NCBI GenBank assembly: GCA_902774055.1
Contig: CACYGX010000002.1
Coordinates: forward strand, 1 to 38,649
Length of the DNA: 38,649 nt
Direction of reading: 5' to 3'
From: an uncultured Bacteroidales bacterium
GTDB taxonomy: Bacteria > Bacteroidota > Bacteroidia > Bacteroidales > Muribaculaceae
Positions 14,108 to 21,549 of this stretch are shown here, piece after piece. The notes beneath the pieces are model-generated. The model saw nothing but the letters and a program-made list of their open reading frames with translations, had not been told where the DNA came from and searched no databases. Positions within the stretch are counted from its first letter, which is position 1. Each line of letters opens with the position of its first letter. The position numbers and the translations under genes were made by a program.

Positions 14108-14136
14108 TTAGGCTACTGTAAAGTAGCCTAATTTTG
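14108..14136 (+). promoter_or_regulatory. Inverted-repeat operator abutting the portal promoter
   Basis: TTAGGCTAC (14108-14116) and GTAGCCTAA (14123-14131) are perfect 9-bp inverted repeats around a six-base centre. The second arm runs into TAATTTTG (14129-14136), a -7 box, 27 bases before the portal ATG at 14163. This looks like an operator for a phage regulator of late transcription, though the hairpin could also end upstream transcripts. Confidence 0.6.
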
Positions 14137-14162
14137 TGGAAAAGACGAAATTACACAGCAAA

Positions 14163-15668
14163 ATGAGAACTATCAGAGAAATAATGACCGGGAACGACGC
14201 CGCTACGGTGCGCACCCTCCTCACCGCCAGGAAGGCTCTCTTTGAGACATCGCAGGAGGTGCTCGAGCGCCAGTGGGATCCCAAGAGACACCGCGTGTTC
14301 GACGAGGACTACCGCAAGAAGAAGGTCGTCAACGTGCCGACGAACAAAAAGGACCCGGTCACAGGTAACACGATCTACAAGAGCAAGAAGGTGGAGAGGG
14401 TGAGGATCGCCCTGCCCATTCAGAAGGTCCTGGTCAACCGCGCTGTCGGCTTCCTCTTCGGCAACAAGGTCGAGTACAAGCTTACACAGCTCGGTGCAGA
14501 AAAAAAGAAGCCCAGCTCGCAGCAGAACCGGCTCTACAACGCCGTCATGAAGGTCTTCCATCAGAACAAGATGCAATACTTTGACAAGAAGCTGGCCCGC
14601 GCTATCTTCCGGTGCCGTGAGGCGGCGGAGCTGTGGTACCTGCCTACGAACGAGCAGGGGCAGATCGACATGCAAGGCAAGATGCGCGTCAAGCTGCTCT
14701 CTCCGCTGAACGGGGACAGGCTCTTCCCGCACTACGACAACTTCGACCGCATGGACGGCTTCGCCCGGGAATACGTCGTCTATGACGAGGCCGGCCTGGC
14801 CGTGCGCCATTTCGACGTGTATGACTCCAGGTTCGTCTATCAGTACGTTGACGGTGCCCCTGAAGGCGGCTGGCAGCTGCAAGGCGCACCCAAGCGTCAC
14901 GGCTTTTCCAAGCTGCCCATCGTCTACTACCGCGTCGAGCAGGCCATTTGGGAGGACGTGCAATGGGCCATCGAGCGCGTCGAGGACCTGATCTCCAATT
15001 GGGGTGACACAAACGACTACTTCGGCACGCCAAAGTACTTTGTCAAGGGCAAGATCCTGGGATTTGCCGAGAAGGGTGAGCAGGGATCGGTGTTCCAGGG
15101 AGAGAAGGACACCAACATGAACGTGCTCTCCTGGGACAGCTCCCCGGTGTCGGTTTCAGGCGAGCTCGCCAACCTGATGAGCTTCATCTTCTCATGCTCG
15201 CATTCAGCCGACATCTCGTTTGAGCGCATGAAGGAGGTGGGCAACAACACCAGCGGTGCAGCTATCCGCCTCATGCTCATCGACCCGCACATGAACGCCG
15301 AGGACCAGACCGAGCTCTTTGGCGAGATGTTCACGCGCCGGTGCAACGTGGTGGCCAACGCCATCGTCGAGACAGGCATCTACGAAAGAGGAATCCCGGC
15401 CGGCGTGGCCCAGGACACCGAGTTCGAGCCCATCTTCAAGCCCTACATGCCGGAGAACCAGCTGGAACGCCTCCAGCTGATCCAAAGCTCCACCGGCGGA
15501 CAGGCGACGACGAGCAAGCGCAGAGGCATTGAGTTGAACCCGCTCAACGACGATCCAACCCGCATCCAGGAGGAGATCGACAAAGAGCAGCAGAAGGCAC
15601 TCGAGCTGGCGGCACAGTCAATGGCCATCGGCGAGAGCGCACGCAGTGCAGTCACAAGAGGGGAGTAA
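14163..15668 (+). CDS. Portal protein (SPP1 gp6-like)
   Basis: A 501-residue protein from MRTIREIMTGNDAATVRTLLTA. The GTG at 14136 lies in the promoter, so the ATG at 14163 is preferred. It has the order of SPP1 gp6-type portals: IALPIQKVLVNRAVGFLFGNKVEY near 90, FREAAELWYL-like core strands, and the clip region SDISFERMKEVGNNTSGAAIRLMLIDPHMNAEDQ near 355-395. A Gln/Glu-rich C-terminal tail follows (EEIDKEQQKALELAAQSM). It forms the DNA entry ring of the prohead. Position between terminase and MuF genes is the standard head module order. Confidence 0.92.
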   Translation: MRTIREIMTGNDAATVRTLLTARKALFETSQEVLERQWDPKRHRVFDEDYRKKKVVNVPTNKKDPVTGNTIYKSKKVERVRIALPIQKVLVNRAVGFLFGNKVEYKLTQLGAEKKKPSSQQNRLYNAVMKVFHQNKMQYFDKKLARAIFRCREAAELWYLPTNEQGQIDMQGKMRVKLLSPLNGDRLFPHYDNFDRMDGFAREYVVYDEAGLAVRHFDVYDSRFVYQYVDGAPEGGWQLQGAPKRHGFSKLPIVYYRVEQAIWEDVQWAIERVEDLISNWGDTNDYFGTPKYFVKGKILGFAEKGEQGSVFQGEKDTNMNVLSWDSSPVSVSGELANLMSFIFSCSHSADISFERMKEVGNNTSGAAIRLMLIDPHMNAEDQTELFGEMFTRRCNVVANAIVETGIYERGIPAGVAQDTEFEPIFKPYMPENQLERLQLIQSSTGGQATTSKRRGIELNPLNDDPTRIQEEIDKEQQKALELAAQSMAIGESARSAVTRGE

Positions 15669-15673
15669 CGCGT

Positions 15674-16537
15674 ATGGCAAAGGCGAGTGGAGGAACCAGG
15701 ACATCGAGCCGGGCTACAATGCAAGACGTTATCGGATCCGAGGTAAAGAACATCTCGGTTCATGTTGTTGATCAAATGCCTGGCGGGCAAAAGGCAGCAT
15801 ATCAGAACGGGGTCATCTATCTGAAACCCGACGACCGGGATGCAATCGAGGCTCTTCTCAATGGCGTTGTAAACGAGAGGAACCTGCTTGCATTCCATGC
15901 GCTTGTCCATGAAATGATGCACGCAAAAGCCGAGCAATCCGGAATTAGTCAAAACGCCGTCCTTCCTTACAACTTCCACAATTATATGGAATCTTCTATG
16001 GAGGTCATGAACGAGATCTGTGCAAGAGGTATAATTGATAGCATTGCAAAGAAGTTCAAGATCGATATCAGCGGCCTTGATTACGCAAAGACAGGATATC
16101 AATCCAGGGTCAGGGTTTTGGAAAGAGTGATAGATGCACTCGGGGCCAACAAAGGGGATGTCTTTCAGGCAATCCGAAGCGCGAAAGCTCACAGCGACAC
16201 AGCGCTTGCAGGCATTCTTGCCGCACACTCAAAGCTTACAGAGCAGGAGGCAAATTATGTCGTGATGAATATGTACGGATCGTATTCTCAGTGGCAAGAA
16301 GACAAAAAAGTGGCCAGTGTTTTTGGCCGGAAAAAAGAAAATAACGGCGGGTATGTTCTCGGTGGGCGTGGAGGATTTGGGAGTCCTTGGGATAGGCAAT
16401 CCGACAAGAAATTGGCAAGGGAGGAGATAAAGCAGGCGATGCTGAATCAATACGGTAGCGACTTCCCGAATGCCACAAAACCATACAACGAAGACATCGC
16501 TTTAAGAATTGCACGAAAAGCTGCGAAACGTAAATGA
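15674..16537 (+). CDS. MAKASGGTR-tagged zinc metallopeptidase-like protein G
   Basis: A 287-residue protein starting MAKASGGTRTSSRATMQDV. HEMMH lies at residues 79-83 in FHALVHEMMHAKAEQ, and a Glu in MESSMEVMNEICAR about 25-30 residues later is a candidate third ligand. The rest is mixed helical with a Gly-rich stretch near 225-245 (GGYVLGGRGGFGS). Its first 27 bases nearly match those of protein A at 4000. Its stop overlaps the MuF start as ATGA, so it is coupled to a head gene and probably expressed late. Confidence 0.82.
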   Translation: MAKASGGTRTSSRATMQDVIGSEVKNISVHVVDQMPGGQKAAYQNGVIYLKPDDRDAIEALLNGVVNERNLLAFHALVHEMMHAKAEQSGISQNAVLPYNFHNYMESSMEVMNEICARGIIDSIAKKFKIDISGLDYAKTGYQSRVRVLERVIDALGANKGDVFQAIRSAKAHSDTALAGILAAHSKLTEQEANYVVMNMYGSYSQWQEDKKVASVFGRKKENNGGYVLGGRGGFGSPWDRQSDKKLAREEIKQAMLNQYGSDFPNATKPYNEDIALRIARKAAKRK

Positions 16538-18204
16538 CACCGCTTGAGAAAAGGGAACAGTTGATCAGGATGTTCGGGGCCTACAGCGTACGCCTCGAAC
16601 AAATCTTTGACGACTACTACAACCGCCTGGCCCGCATTGGCCTGACGGATGATGTCCTGCCTCTCCTGGAGGATGAGGGATCGCTGTTTTCTTTTGCCCG
16701 GGTGCCCGAGGTCAAGAGCCAGCTCGACAACGTGTTCGACGATTTCGTGAACCGGCAGATGGGCCTCTACCGCACCGGCATAGCCGACGGCGCCATCCTT
16801 GCAATCGAGCACGACAGCGCCCTCCTGGAGGGATATTCCGTCCTCTCCCAAACAGCCCTCAAGACCGTCAGAAACAACGCCGTACAGGGCTTCCTGCGCG
16901 GCCGTTTGGCGTCCTCCCGGGGGCTGAGCCTGTCACAGCTGGTTTGGAACTACGCATCCCAGGCCAAGAGTGAGTTCGAGGTGGCGATAACGAACGTGAT
17001 CACCCAGGGACTGCAAGAAGGAACAAGCGCCGAGGAGCTGGGCCGGAAGGTGCGCGAGCAGCTCAACAACCCGGACATGATGTACCGGCGCTACCATGAG
17101 AAGGTGGTCATGGCCGACGGATCCAAGAAAGACGTCGCGATATGGCGTCGCCGGGTGATTGACGAGGACGGCAAGGTGCACTTCGTCAAGGAGCCTCTCG
17201 AGAAGGTGGGCATGGGACACTACCGATCCGCCAGGAAGAATGCCCTGCGACTGATGCGTACCGAGATCAACGCCTCCTACCACAACGCCAACTACGAGCG
17301 CTGGCATCAGGAGCCGTTCGTCATCGGCATCAGGATCTTCCTCTCGCCACAGCACCCGAAACCCGACGAATGCGACGACCTGGCCGGCAACTACCCCAAG
17401 GACTTTTACTGGACCGGTTGGCATCCTGCATGTATGTGTGCATCTGCTCCGATCACCTTGCAAGGCGACGAGAAGAAGGACTACTACCGCCGGGTGGCCC
17501 TGGGCGAGGACATGAGCGGCTACGTTTCTCCCAACGCCGTCACGGACGTGCCTGACGGCTACAAAGAATGGATTGCAGCCAACGCCGAGCGGATCCAGCG
17601 GGCCGATGCCCGGGGCAAGCTGGCCTGGCACCTGGAGGACAACCGGGAGTATTGGGAGGACATCGTCAATGGCGGTGTCGTCGTGTCGTCAAACGATGCC
17701 GGCGATGATGTCGCCGCAGCCAGGGCAAAGTTCGATGCATACGACGAGAACTGGATCAAGGAGTACTTCAATTATGAGAACGGTGGCTTCAACGTGTACC
17801 ACGTGGACCATCAGTTTTCTCAAACAAAGAGCAAAGAGTCAAAATATAGTGGGGGTGAGGCCGAGAAAGTTGTTGGCAGGCTGCTGGCAGACAATCATGC
17901 GAAGCAGATAGAGTTCCTTCCGGAACGAGGCAATGCAGGCAAAAAGGCCGACCTCTCCTTTGATGATTCAACCTGGGACATAAAATACATCCCAGTAGCA
18001 AATGTCGAAACCATAAGGAAATACATAAAGAACGGGCAAAAGGCTGAGAATATCATCTTCTTTTGGGACGAGAATAGCCGCTTACAAGATCTCAGTCGTG
18101 CGGTTGATAGAACAGCTGGCGCTCTTAGAGCAAGAGGTAAGCTGGATTCAATGCCTGGGATTTATTACATTGATGAGGATAATAGCATGAAACGGTTGTA
18201 TTAA
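16534..18204 (+). CDS. MuF head protein with C-terminal nuclease-like toxin domain
   Basis: The 556-residue protein has two parts. Residues about 1-330 form the Mu gpF-like minor head protein, with RTEINASYHNANYERW and the end motif GWHPACMCASAPITL. From about 395 the sequence changes to a nuclease-like module: GGEAEKVVGRLLADNHAKQIEFLPERG, then KKADLSFDDSTWDIKYIP (D and DxK near 472 and 481-483), then IRKYIKNGQKAENIIFF. This order resembles PD-(D/E)XK-type CdiA/tRNase toxin C-termini, as in MuF polymorphic toxins. The A/T-rich codons of the last 400 bases suggest module exchange. A terminator follows. Confidence 0.88.
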   Translation: MTPLEKREQLIRMFGAYSVRLEQIFDDYYNRLARIGLTDDVLPLLEDEGSLFSFARVPEVKSQLDNVFDDFVNRQMGLYRTGIADGAILAIEHDSALLEGYSVLSQTALKTVRNNAVQGFLRGRLASSRGLSLSQLVWNYASQAKSEFEVAITNVITQGLQEGTSAEELGRKVREQLNNPDMMYRRYHEKVVMADGSKKDVAIWRRRVIDEDGKVHFVKEPLEKVGMGHYRSARKNALRLMRTEINASYHNANYERWHQEPFVIGIRIFLSPQHPKPDECDDLAGNYPKDFYWTGWHPACMCASAPITLQGDEKKDYYRRVALGEDMSGYVSPNAVTDVPDGYKEWIAANAERIQRADARGKLAWHLEDNREYWEDIVNGGVVVSSNDAGDDVAAARAKFDAYDENWIKEYFNYENGGFNVYHVDHQFSQTKSKESKYSGGEAEKVVGRLLADNHAKQIEFLPERGNAGKKADLSFDDSTWDIKYIPVANVETIRKYIKNGQKAENIIFFWDENSRLQDLSRAVDRTAGALRARGKLDSMPGIYYIDEDNSMKRLY

Positions 18205-18208
18205 AGCC

Positions 18209-18238
18209 AACGGACGTCCATCGAGGCCGTCCGTTTTG
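18209..18238 (+). terminator. Terminator after the MuF gene
   Basis: AACGGACG (18209-18216) pairs with CGTCCGTT (18228-18235), eight pairs with an 11-base loop. A short T-run follows. It closes the head operon before the leftward block. Confidence 0.7.
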
Positions 18239-18344
18239 GGGGCAGTATGCGGGGGCATTACCTCCCTCTCTCATTCCGCGTTGCAAATTTAATGTTTCTT
18301 TTTCACACGCAAGCAATAATTGTGCCTTTTTTTCACATTTCCAT

Positions 18345-19058
18345 TCAGCAGATGCTGTTCAGCACCGACTGGTAGCTGGCCAGGCAGGAGATAACGCTCG
18401 TGAAGGCGACGCGCTTCTCCCCGCGCAGCGGCTCGCCCACCTCGAGCATGGTGTGGACCGCCTCCTGGATCTCCCGCGTGAACAGCCGGCGGTTCTCCTT
18501 GATCCACTTCATGTCGAACAGCGTCGTGTCGAAGAACGCCGACAGGTCGAAGTAGTAGCCGGGCTGTTCCCTGGTGGATCTGGTTGCAGTCCCTCCCGAC
18601 GCCGGGCTCTTTGATCCCTGCTGGTTGGCGAACTTCTGTGCTGCCGGCGACTCCCAGCCTCCGAAATCCATGCGCGTCGGCGCGACTGAGGCCCGCTGTG
18701 GCCTCGTTCCCTCCGACTTGGGCCTGCTGTCCAGGTGCTCTTTTATGATCGCCAGGAGGGCGACGTAGAGGTTTGTGGCCGGCTTCTTCTTGGAACGCTT
18801 CAAGTAGGCGAGCACCTGGTCGCTCCTGCCGTAGTAGATGCGTTTGCCGCTGGACACCGTTTCGATGCAGTTTTGCTCGCCCACGTACTGGACAAGGCTC
18901 GGTCCGCCTTTCTTGATCCCCAGGATGCGAGCTACCTGGTTGAGTGACAGGAACGGCTCCCCGTCGTGCTCGTAGAGCGACAATGGCCTGTTGATGAAGG
19001 CCGATTTGACGGCCACCTTGGGCGCCGTCGTGCTTTGTTTTGCTTTCTTGTTGTTCAT
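18345..19058 (-). CDS. Hypothetical protein with HTH-like N-terminal domain
   Basis: A 237-residue protein from MNNKKAKQSTTAPKVAVKS. A segment near residues 35-85 (FLSLNQVARILGIKKGGPSLVQYVGEQNCIETV, then RIYYGRSDQVLAYL) resembles a winged helix-turn-helix or BRO/antirepressor-like DNA-binding unit. The middle is a charged, Ser/Thr-rich linker. The C-terminus, EQPGYYFDLSAFFDTTLFDMKW onward, is helical. It is the last gene of the leftward block; the 260 bases upstream hold no clear gene. A regulator role is inference. Confidence 0.6.
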   Translation of the reverse strand: MNNKKAKQSTTAPKVAVKSAFINRPLSLYEHDGEPFLSLNQVARILGIKKGGPSLVQYVGEQNCIETVSSGKRIYYGRSDQVLAYLKRSKKKPATNLYVALLAIIKEHLDSRPKSEGTRPQRASVAPTRMDFGGWESPAAQKFANQQGSKSPASGGTATRSTREQPGYYFDLSAFFDTTLFDMKWIKENRRLFTREIQEAVHTMLEVGEPLRGEKRVAFTSVISCLASYQSVLNSIC

Positions 19059-19332
19059 AGTGAGTTGAGAATTAATCGGTTACACGAAATTTTCCGCAAA
19101 TTAGGCATCAAAAGTTTTCACACAAAAATCATGGGCCAAGGATAATGGATTGTTTAAGGGAATGTGGGCCTGATTTAAGGTCTTTTAAGGCTCTGATTGT
19201 GAAGTTTTGCCGCGCTGGCATAACAATTCAACCTGCTAGCGGTGGGCACGCCGGGAGGAAATGAAAACGGGCGACCCGGGGGCCGTCCGCGATTTTTTTA
19301 TCGGTTTTTATTGCTGATTATGAAAAAATCAG

Positions 19333-19340
19333 TACCTTTG
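19333..19340 (+). promoter_or_regulatory. Promoter for the small RNA at 19347
   Basis: TACCTTTG fits the -7 box. An ATTG near 19310-19313, 19 bases upstream, fits the -33 element. No protein gene follows on this strand. The stretch 19059-19332 otherwise holds only a GC-rich imperfect hairpin with a T-run near 19268-19300, a possible terminator. Confidence 0.6.
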
Positions 19341-19346
19341 CGCCAC

Positions 19347-19438
19347 ATTGTTACATCAACATTCCGATTTCCTGCCCGCAAGGGCCATGAATTGAAGTGT
19401 TAGCTCATGGGGCAAAGCTTAAGGCGATGCCCTTTTTT
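19347..19438 (+). ncRNA. Candidate small RNA with three hairpins and terminator
   Basis: Downstream of a good promoter come GCCC-GCAA-GGGC (19374-19385), a hairpin with a GNRA loop, then CATGA/TCATG. The end is GGGCA/TGCCC followed by TTTTTT (19433-19438), an intrinsic terminator. No start codon with a plausible frame was seen. It ends seven bases before the 3' end of the opposite-strand gene at 19445. The strand and ends fit a roughly 90-nt sRNA. Confidence 0.5.
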
Positions 19439-19444
19439 CATGCC

Positions 19445-19909
19445 CTACGGTTGGAGCAGCCTGTCGATCATCTTTGCCCACACCCTGGTTATGGCACCTT
19501 TATTTTCGGGCATGATCCATTCCTTGGCCACGTGCCAGGAGATCGACTTCTTGGGCGACCAGTTGTCCGCCCGGATGGAATGGTGCGACAGCCGGCCCTC
19601 TGTGGGCTTCAATCCCTTGTCGTGCAGCTCGCACAGTCCGTCCTTGAAAAACGTGCACCACCCGTTCTCCTCCTGCCTGGCCTGGACCATCGTGACGGGG
19701 CCTGGGCAGCACCCCATTATCATTCCTGCCACCCATTGTGTTGCGGCAAGCCGGTCGGCAAACCCGGCGTCGATGAGCCTCTCTATGTCCTGCGGCGTGC
19801 CCAGGCACGGCTGGTGGCACTGCTCCTGGCACAGCTTGCACTTGCACTGGCTTGGTTTCCTGCCGGTCTTCCGCATGATGCGGTGCAATTGGTTTTCTAT
19901 CATTGCCAT
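19445..19909 (-). CDS. YkgJ-like cysteine-cluster protein
   Basis: A 154-residue protein from MAMIENQLHRIMRKTGRKP. The Cys pattern CKCKLCQEQCHQPCLGTPQDIERLI near 20-45, together with WCTFFKDGLCELHDKGLKPTEGRLSHH near 100-125, resembles YkgJ family proteins, which are thought to bind metal or an Fe-S cluster. Similar proteins occur in Bacteroidales mobile elements. The start is placed at 19909, next to the upstream stop, since the longer form from 20005 adds residues that are shadow translation. Function unknown. Confidence 0.72.
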   Translation of the reverse strand: MAMIENQLHRIMRKTGRKPSQCKCKLCQEQCHQPCLGTPQDIERLIDAGFADRLAATQWVAGMIMGCCPGPVTMVQARQEENGWCTFFKDGLCELHDKGLKPTEGRLSHHSIRADNWSPKKSISWHVAKEWIMPENKGAITRVWAKMIDRLLQP

Positions 19910-19910
19910 A

Positions 19911-20468
19911 TCAAGATCTTTTTTTGTCGGTTCTGCCCTTGAATCTGATGTTGTTCCCGTTGTCGGCGTTGTCGTGCCGGGACACGATCTCCTTCGCCTT
20001 GGCAAGGCTCGTTTTTGTGAGCTCGTTCATGATCTCGTCGCTCATTGCAGCAAAGTTCGAGCTGAACCTGTCGTCGCTCGCCCTGTCGATGATGAGCACA
20101 AGGCCACCGAGGTCTTTGCCCAGGCCGTCAAGGAGCCTGATCAGGTCGCCCTGTTCCGGGAGCAGCTCTCCGTAGGTATCCTTGAGCTTTGAGCTGAGCA
20201 GGTTGCACGCCTCGCAGGCGAAGTCGGCGGCGGCGATGCCAAGCAGCAGGTGCTCCACGCACTCCCGGCGGTCCTGCCTGTCAGCACGTATCATCTCGTC
20301 GCGTTCCATGACAGCCTCATTGATCTGCCTGACGATGTTCTTGGCCCCTTCGCTCTTTCGCAGGCCGGCCTTCTCAAAGATGCTCAGGTTCTCGCGGAGT
20401 GCAGCCAGCGTGTCGTTCAGCCCGGCGATCCGGCGCTGCTTAATGCTTGGTAGCTTCTTCTCACTCAT
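19911..20468 (-). CDS. Hypothetical helical protein
   Basis: A 185-residue protein from MSEKKLPSIKQRRIAGLND. It is highly helical: LRENLSIFEKAGLRKSEGAKNIVRQINEAVMERDEMIR, then CVEHLLLGIAAADFACEACNLL. The start at 20468 overlaps the upstream gene by eight bases and follows an AAAGGAGG ribosome-binding site. No family was recognised. A longer start at 20534 was rejected. Confidence 0.7.
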   Translation of the reverse strand: MSEKKLPSIKQRRIAGLNDTLAALRENLSIFEKAGLRKSEGAKNIVRQINEAVMERDEMIRADRQDRRECVEHLLLGIAAADFACEACNLLSSKLKDTYGELLPEQGDLIRLLDGLGKDLGGLVLIIDRASDDRFSSNFAAMSDEIMNELTKTSLAKAKEIVSRHDNADNGNNIRFKGRTDKKRS

Positions 20469-20646
20469 CGCCTCCTCCTTTCTCCTTGAATAACCTCTCG
20501 ACGTTCTTTGCCGCATTCCTTGCGACCGATTCATTGACGCGTATCGTCTGCTCGCCGTCCCGGATTATCAGGCAGTCTGTGCTGCCATCGACGGCCTCCA
20601 CCTTGTAATGATGGCCTTTCAGAAAGAATTGTTTGATCATAGTCAA
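20461..20646 (-). CDS. Hypothetical small protein
   Basis: A 61-residue protein, MTMIKQFFLKGHHYKVEAVDG onward, with a strand-rich start and a helical end (VARNAAKNVERLFKEKGGGDE). Its last residues, GGGDE, are encoded by the AAAGGAGG site of the next gene. It lies just downstream of the structured RNA region, so that region could be its leader. Confidence 0.65.
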   Translation of the reverse strand: MTMIKQFFLKGHHYKVEAVDGSTDCLIIRDGEQTIRVNESVARNAAKNVERLFKEKGGGDE

Positions 20647-20654
20647 TACTTTTT

Positions 20655-21250
20655 TACTCGTTAAACCTTATCGTTGTGGGAACTTGGAGAATCGGACTCC
20701 TGTGGACGCGTCTCATGAAAAACACACACATAAACTTAACATCAAAAATACCAACCTAAAACATCGCATCCACCGCACCAGCTGTTCCCCTGTAAAAGGG
20801 GCATTGCTGCCCCGAAAACAAAACTGTGGGTAAAGAAGTGAGCATGACCTTCACAGGTGGTGCGCCACATCAGTCATTTGGCCACAGATGGTGTACAACC
20901 ATCGGGGTCTTCCGTCACTCGCCGTGACTCCCAGCCGTCAAATTACGTTCTAAAAAACTAAATCATTCAACCATATTTACCAGTGGTTGCGTACACTGGA
21001 CACCAGCCTTTACTGGTGACGAAAAATGAATAATAACTAACTATCTCGTGGACGGTGGCGGAATTGAACCACCTGCTCAGTCAAAGGTTAAATACTCAAA
21101 ACCCTGATGCCTTGCCCATCGTGCATCTCTTACCGCCCGGTAAAACCCTCTACTGTTTCACAACATGGGAGGGGTGTCATTGTTTTACCCTTGTTGCCGC
21201 AGGCCTGCCTTCACAGGCACCTGTGGCGGAGTTTCTAGCATTTAGTGTTT
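20655..21250 (-). ncRNA. Hairpin-rich non-coding region, possible large structured RNA
   Basis: No credible reading frame covers this 600-base stretch between two leftward genes, but it is dense in hairpins on the minus strand. Positions are: GCCACAGG/CCTGCGGC with inner TGCCT-GTGA-AGGCA (21196-21227); GGTAAAAC/GTTTTACC (21139-21189) enclosing a 5-bp CCCTC/GAGGG stem; a tRNA-like unit (21049-21138); CACCAG/CTGGTG (21001-21018); CCAGTG/CACTGG (20980-20999); GTCAC/GTGAC (20914-20928); GATGGT/ACCATC (20887-20903); ACCT-GTGA-AGGT (20847-20858); GGGGCA-GCAA-TGCCCC (20798-20813). Three loops are GNRA tetraloops on the minus strand, which suggests that orientation. Size and phage context recall GOLLD/ROOL-type RNAs; membership cannot be shown here. 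Confidence 0.6.
21049..21138 (-). ncRNA. tRNA-like element within the structured region
   Basis: On the minus strand GGGCGGT pairs with ACCGTCC as a seven-pair acceptor stem with one G-T. GATGC/GCATC forms a D-like arm with GG in its loop. GGTGG-TTCAATT-CCGCC forms a regular T-arm. The anticodon arm is abnormal: AGGGTT/AACCTT with a ten-base loop TTGAGTATTT. So it is a tRNA relic or a tRNA-like domain, not a standard tRNA. The 3' part is similar to that of the element at 4559-4635. Confidence 0.5.
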
Positions 21251-21270
21251 AACTCGTATCATTAACTAAT

Positions 21271-21549
21271 TCAATCTGTCTTCTCTTGGTTGAGCTCCCG
21301 GGACGCGTTTAAAAACCCTGGGAACCGACCGACGGCCCTGATGAAAGCGTCAGTGCTCGCATACTGGCCCGAGTTCGAGGTCTTCTCCCATCCCGTGCCG
21401 TCCTTGACGTAGCAATAGGCCGTGTACACCTCCTGCTCGACGGCACCGTTGAACGAGATCTCCCGGCGCAGGATGAACTTCATCTCGCGGTCGTCGCTTA
21501 TGGCTTCCGCCCCTGATGCAGTCCGCATTCCAAAAGGCTCGTTGTTCAT
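21271..21549 (-). CDS. Hypothetical protein
   Basis: A 92-residue protein from MNNEPFGMRTASGAEAISD. The core is beta-rich (MKFILRREISFNGAVEQEVYTAYCYVKDGTGWEKT) and ends with a helix (STDAFIRAVGRFPGFLNASREL). It starts after AAAGGAGGTGGACA. Its start overlaps the upstream stop region by four bases. No family was recognised. Confidence 0.65.
   Translation of the reverse strand: MNNEPFGMRTASGAEAISDDREMKFILRREISFNGAVEQEVYTAYCYVKDGTGWEKTSNSGQYASTDAFIRAVGRFPGFLNASRELNQEKTD

Noticed and set aside
19397-20192. Plus-strand frames in the accessory block
   Set aside because: They are the reverse of the YkgJ-like and helical genes, which have family motifs, overlapping starts and ribosome-binding sites on the minus strand.
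20655-20760. Possible third tRNA-like element near 20680 (GGAG-TCCGATT-CTCC)
   Set aside because: A T-arm-like hairpin is present, but no acceptor partner was found at tRNA distance, so it was not called separately.
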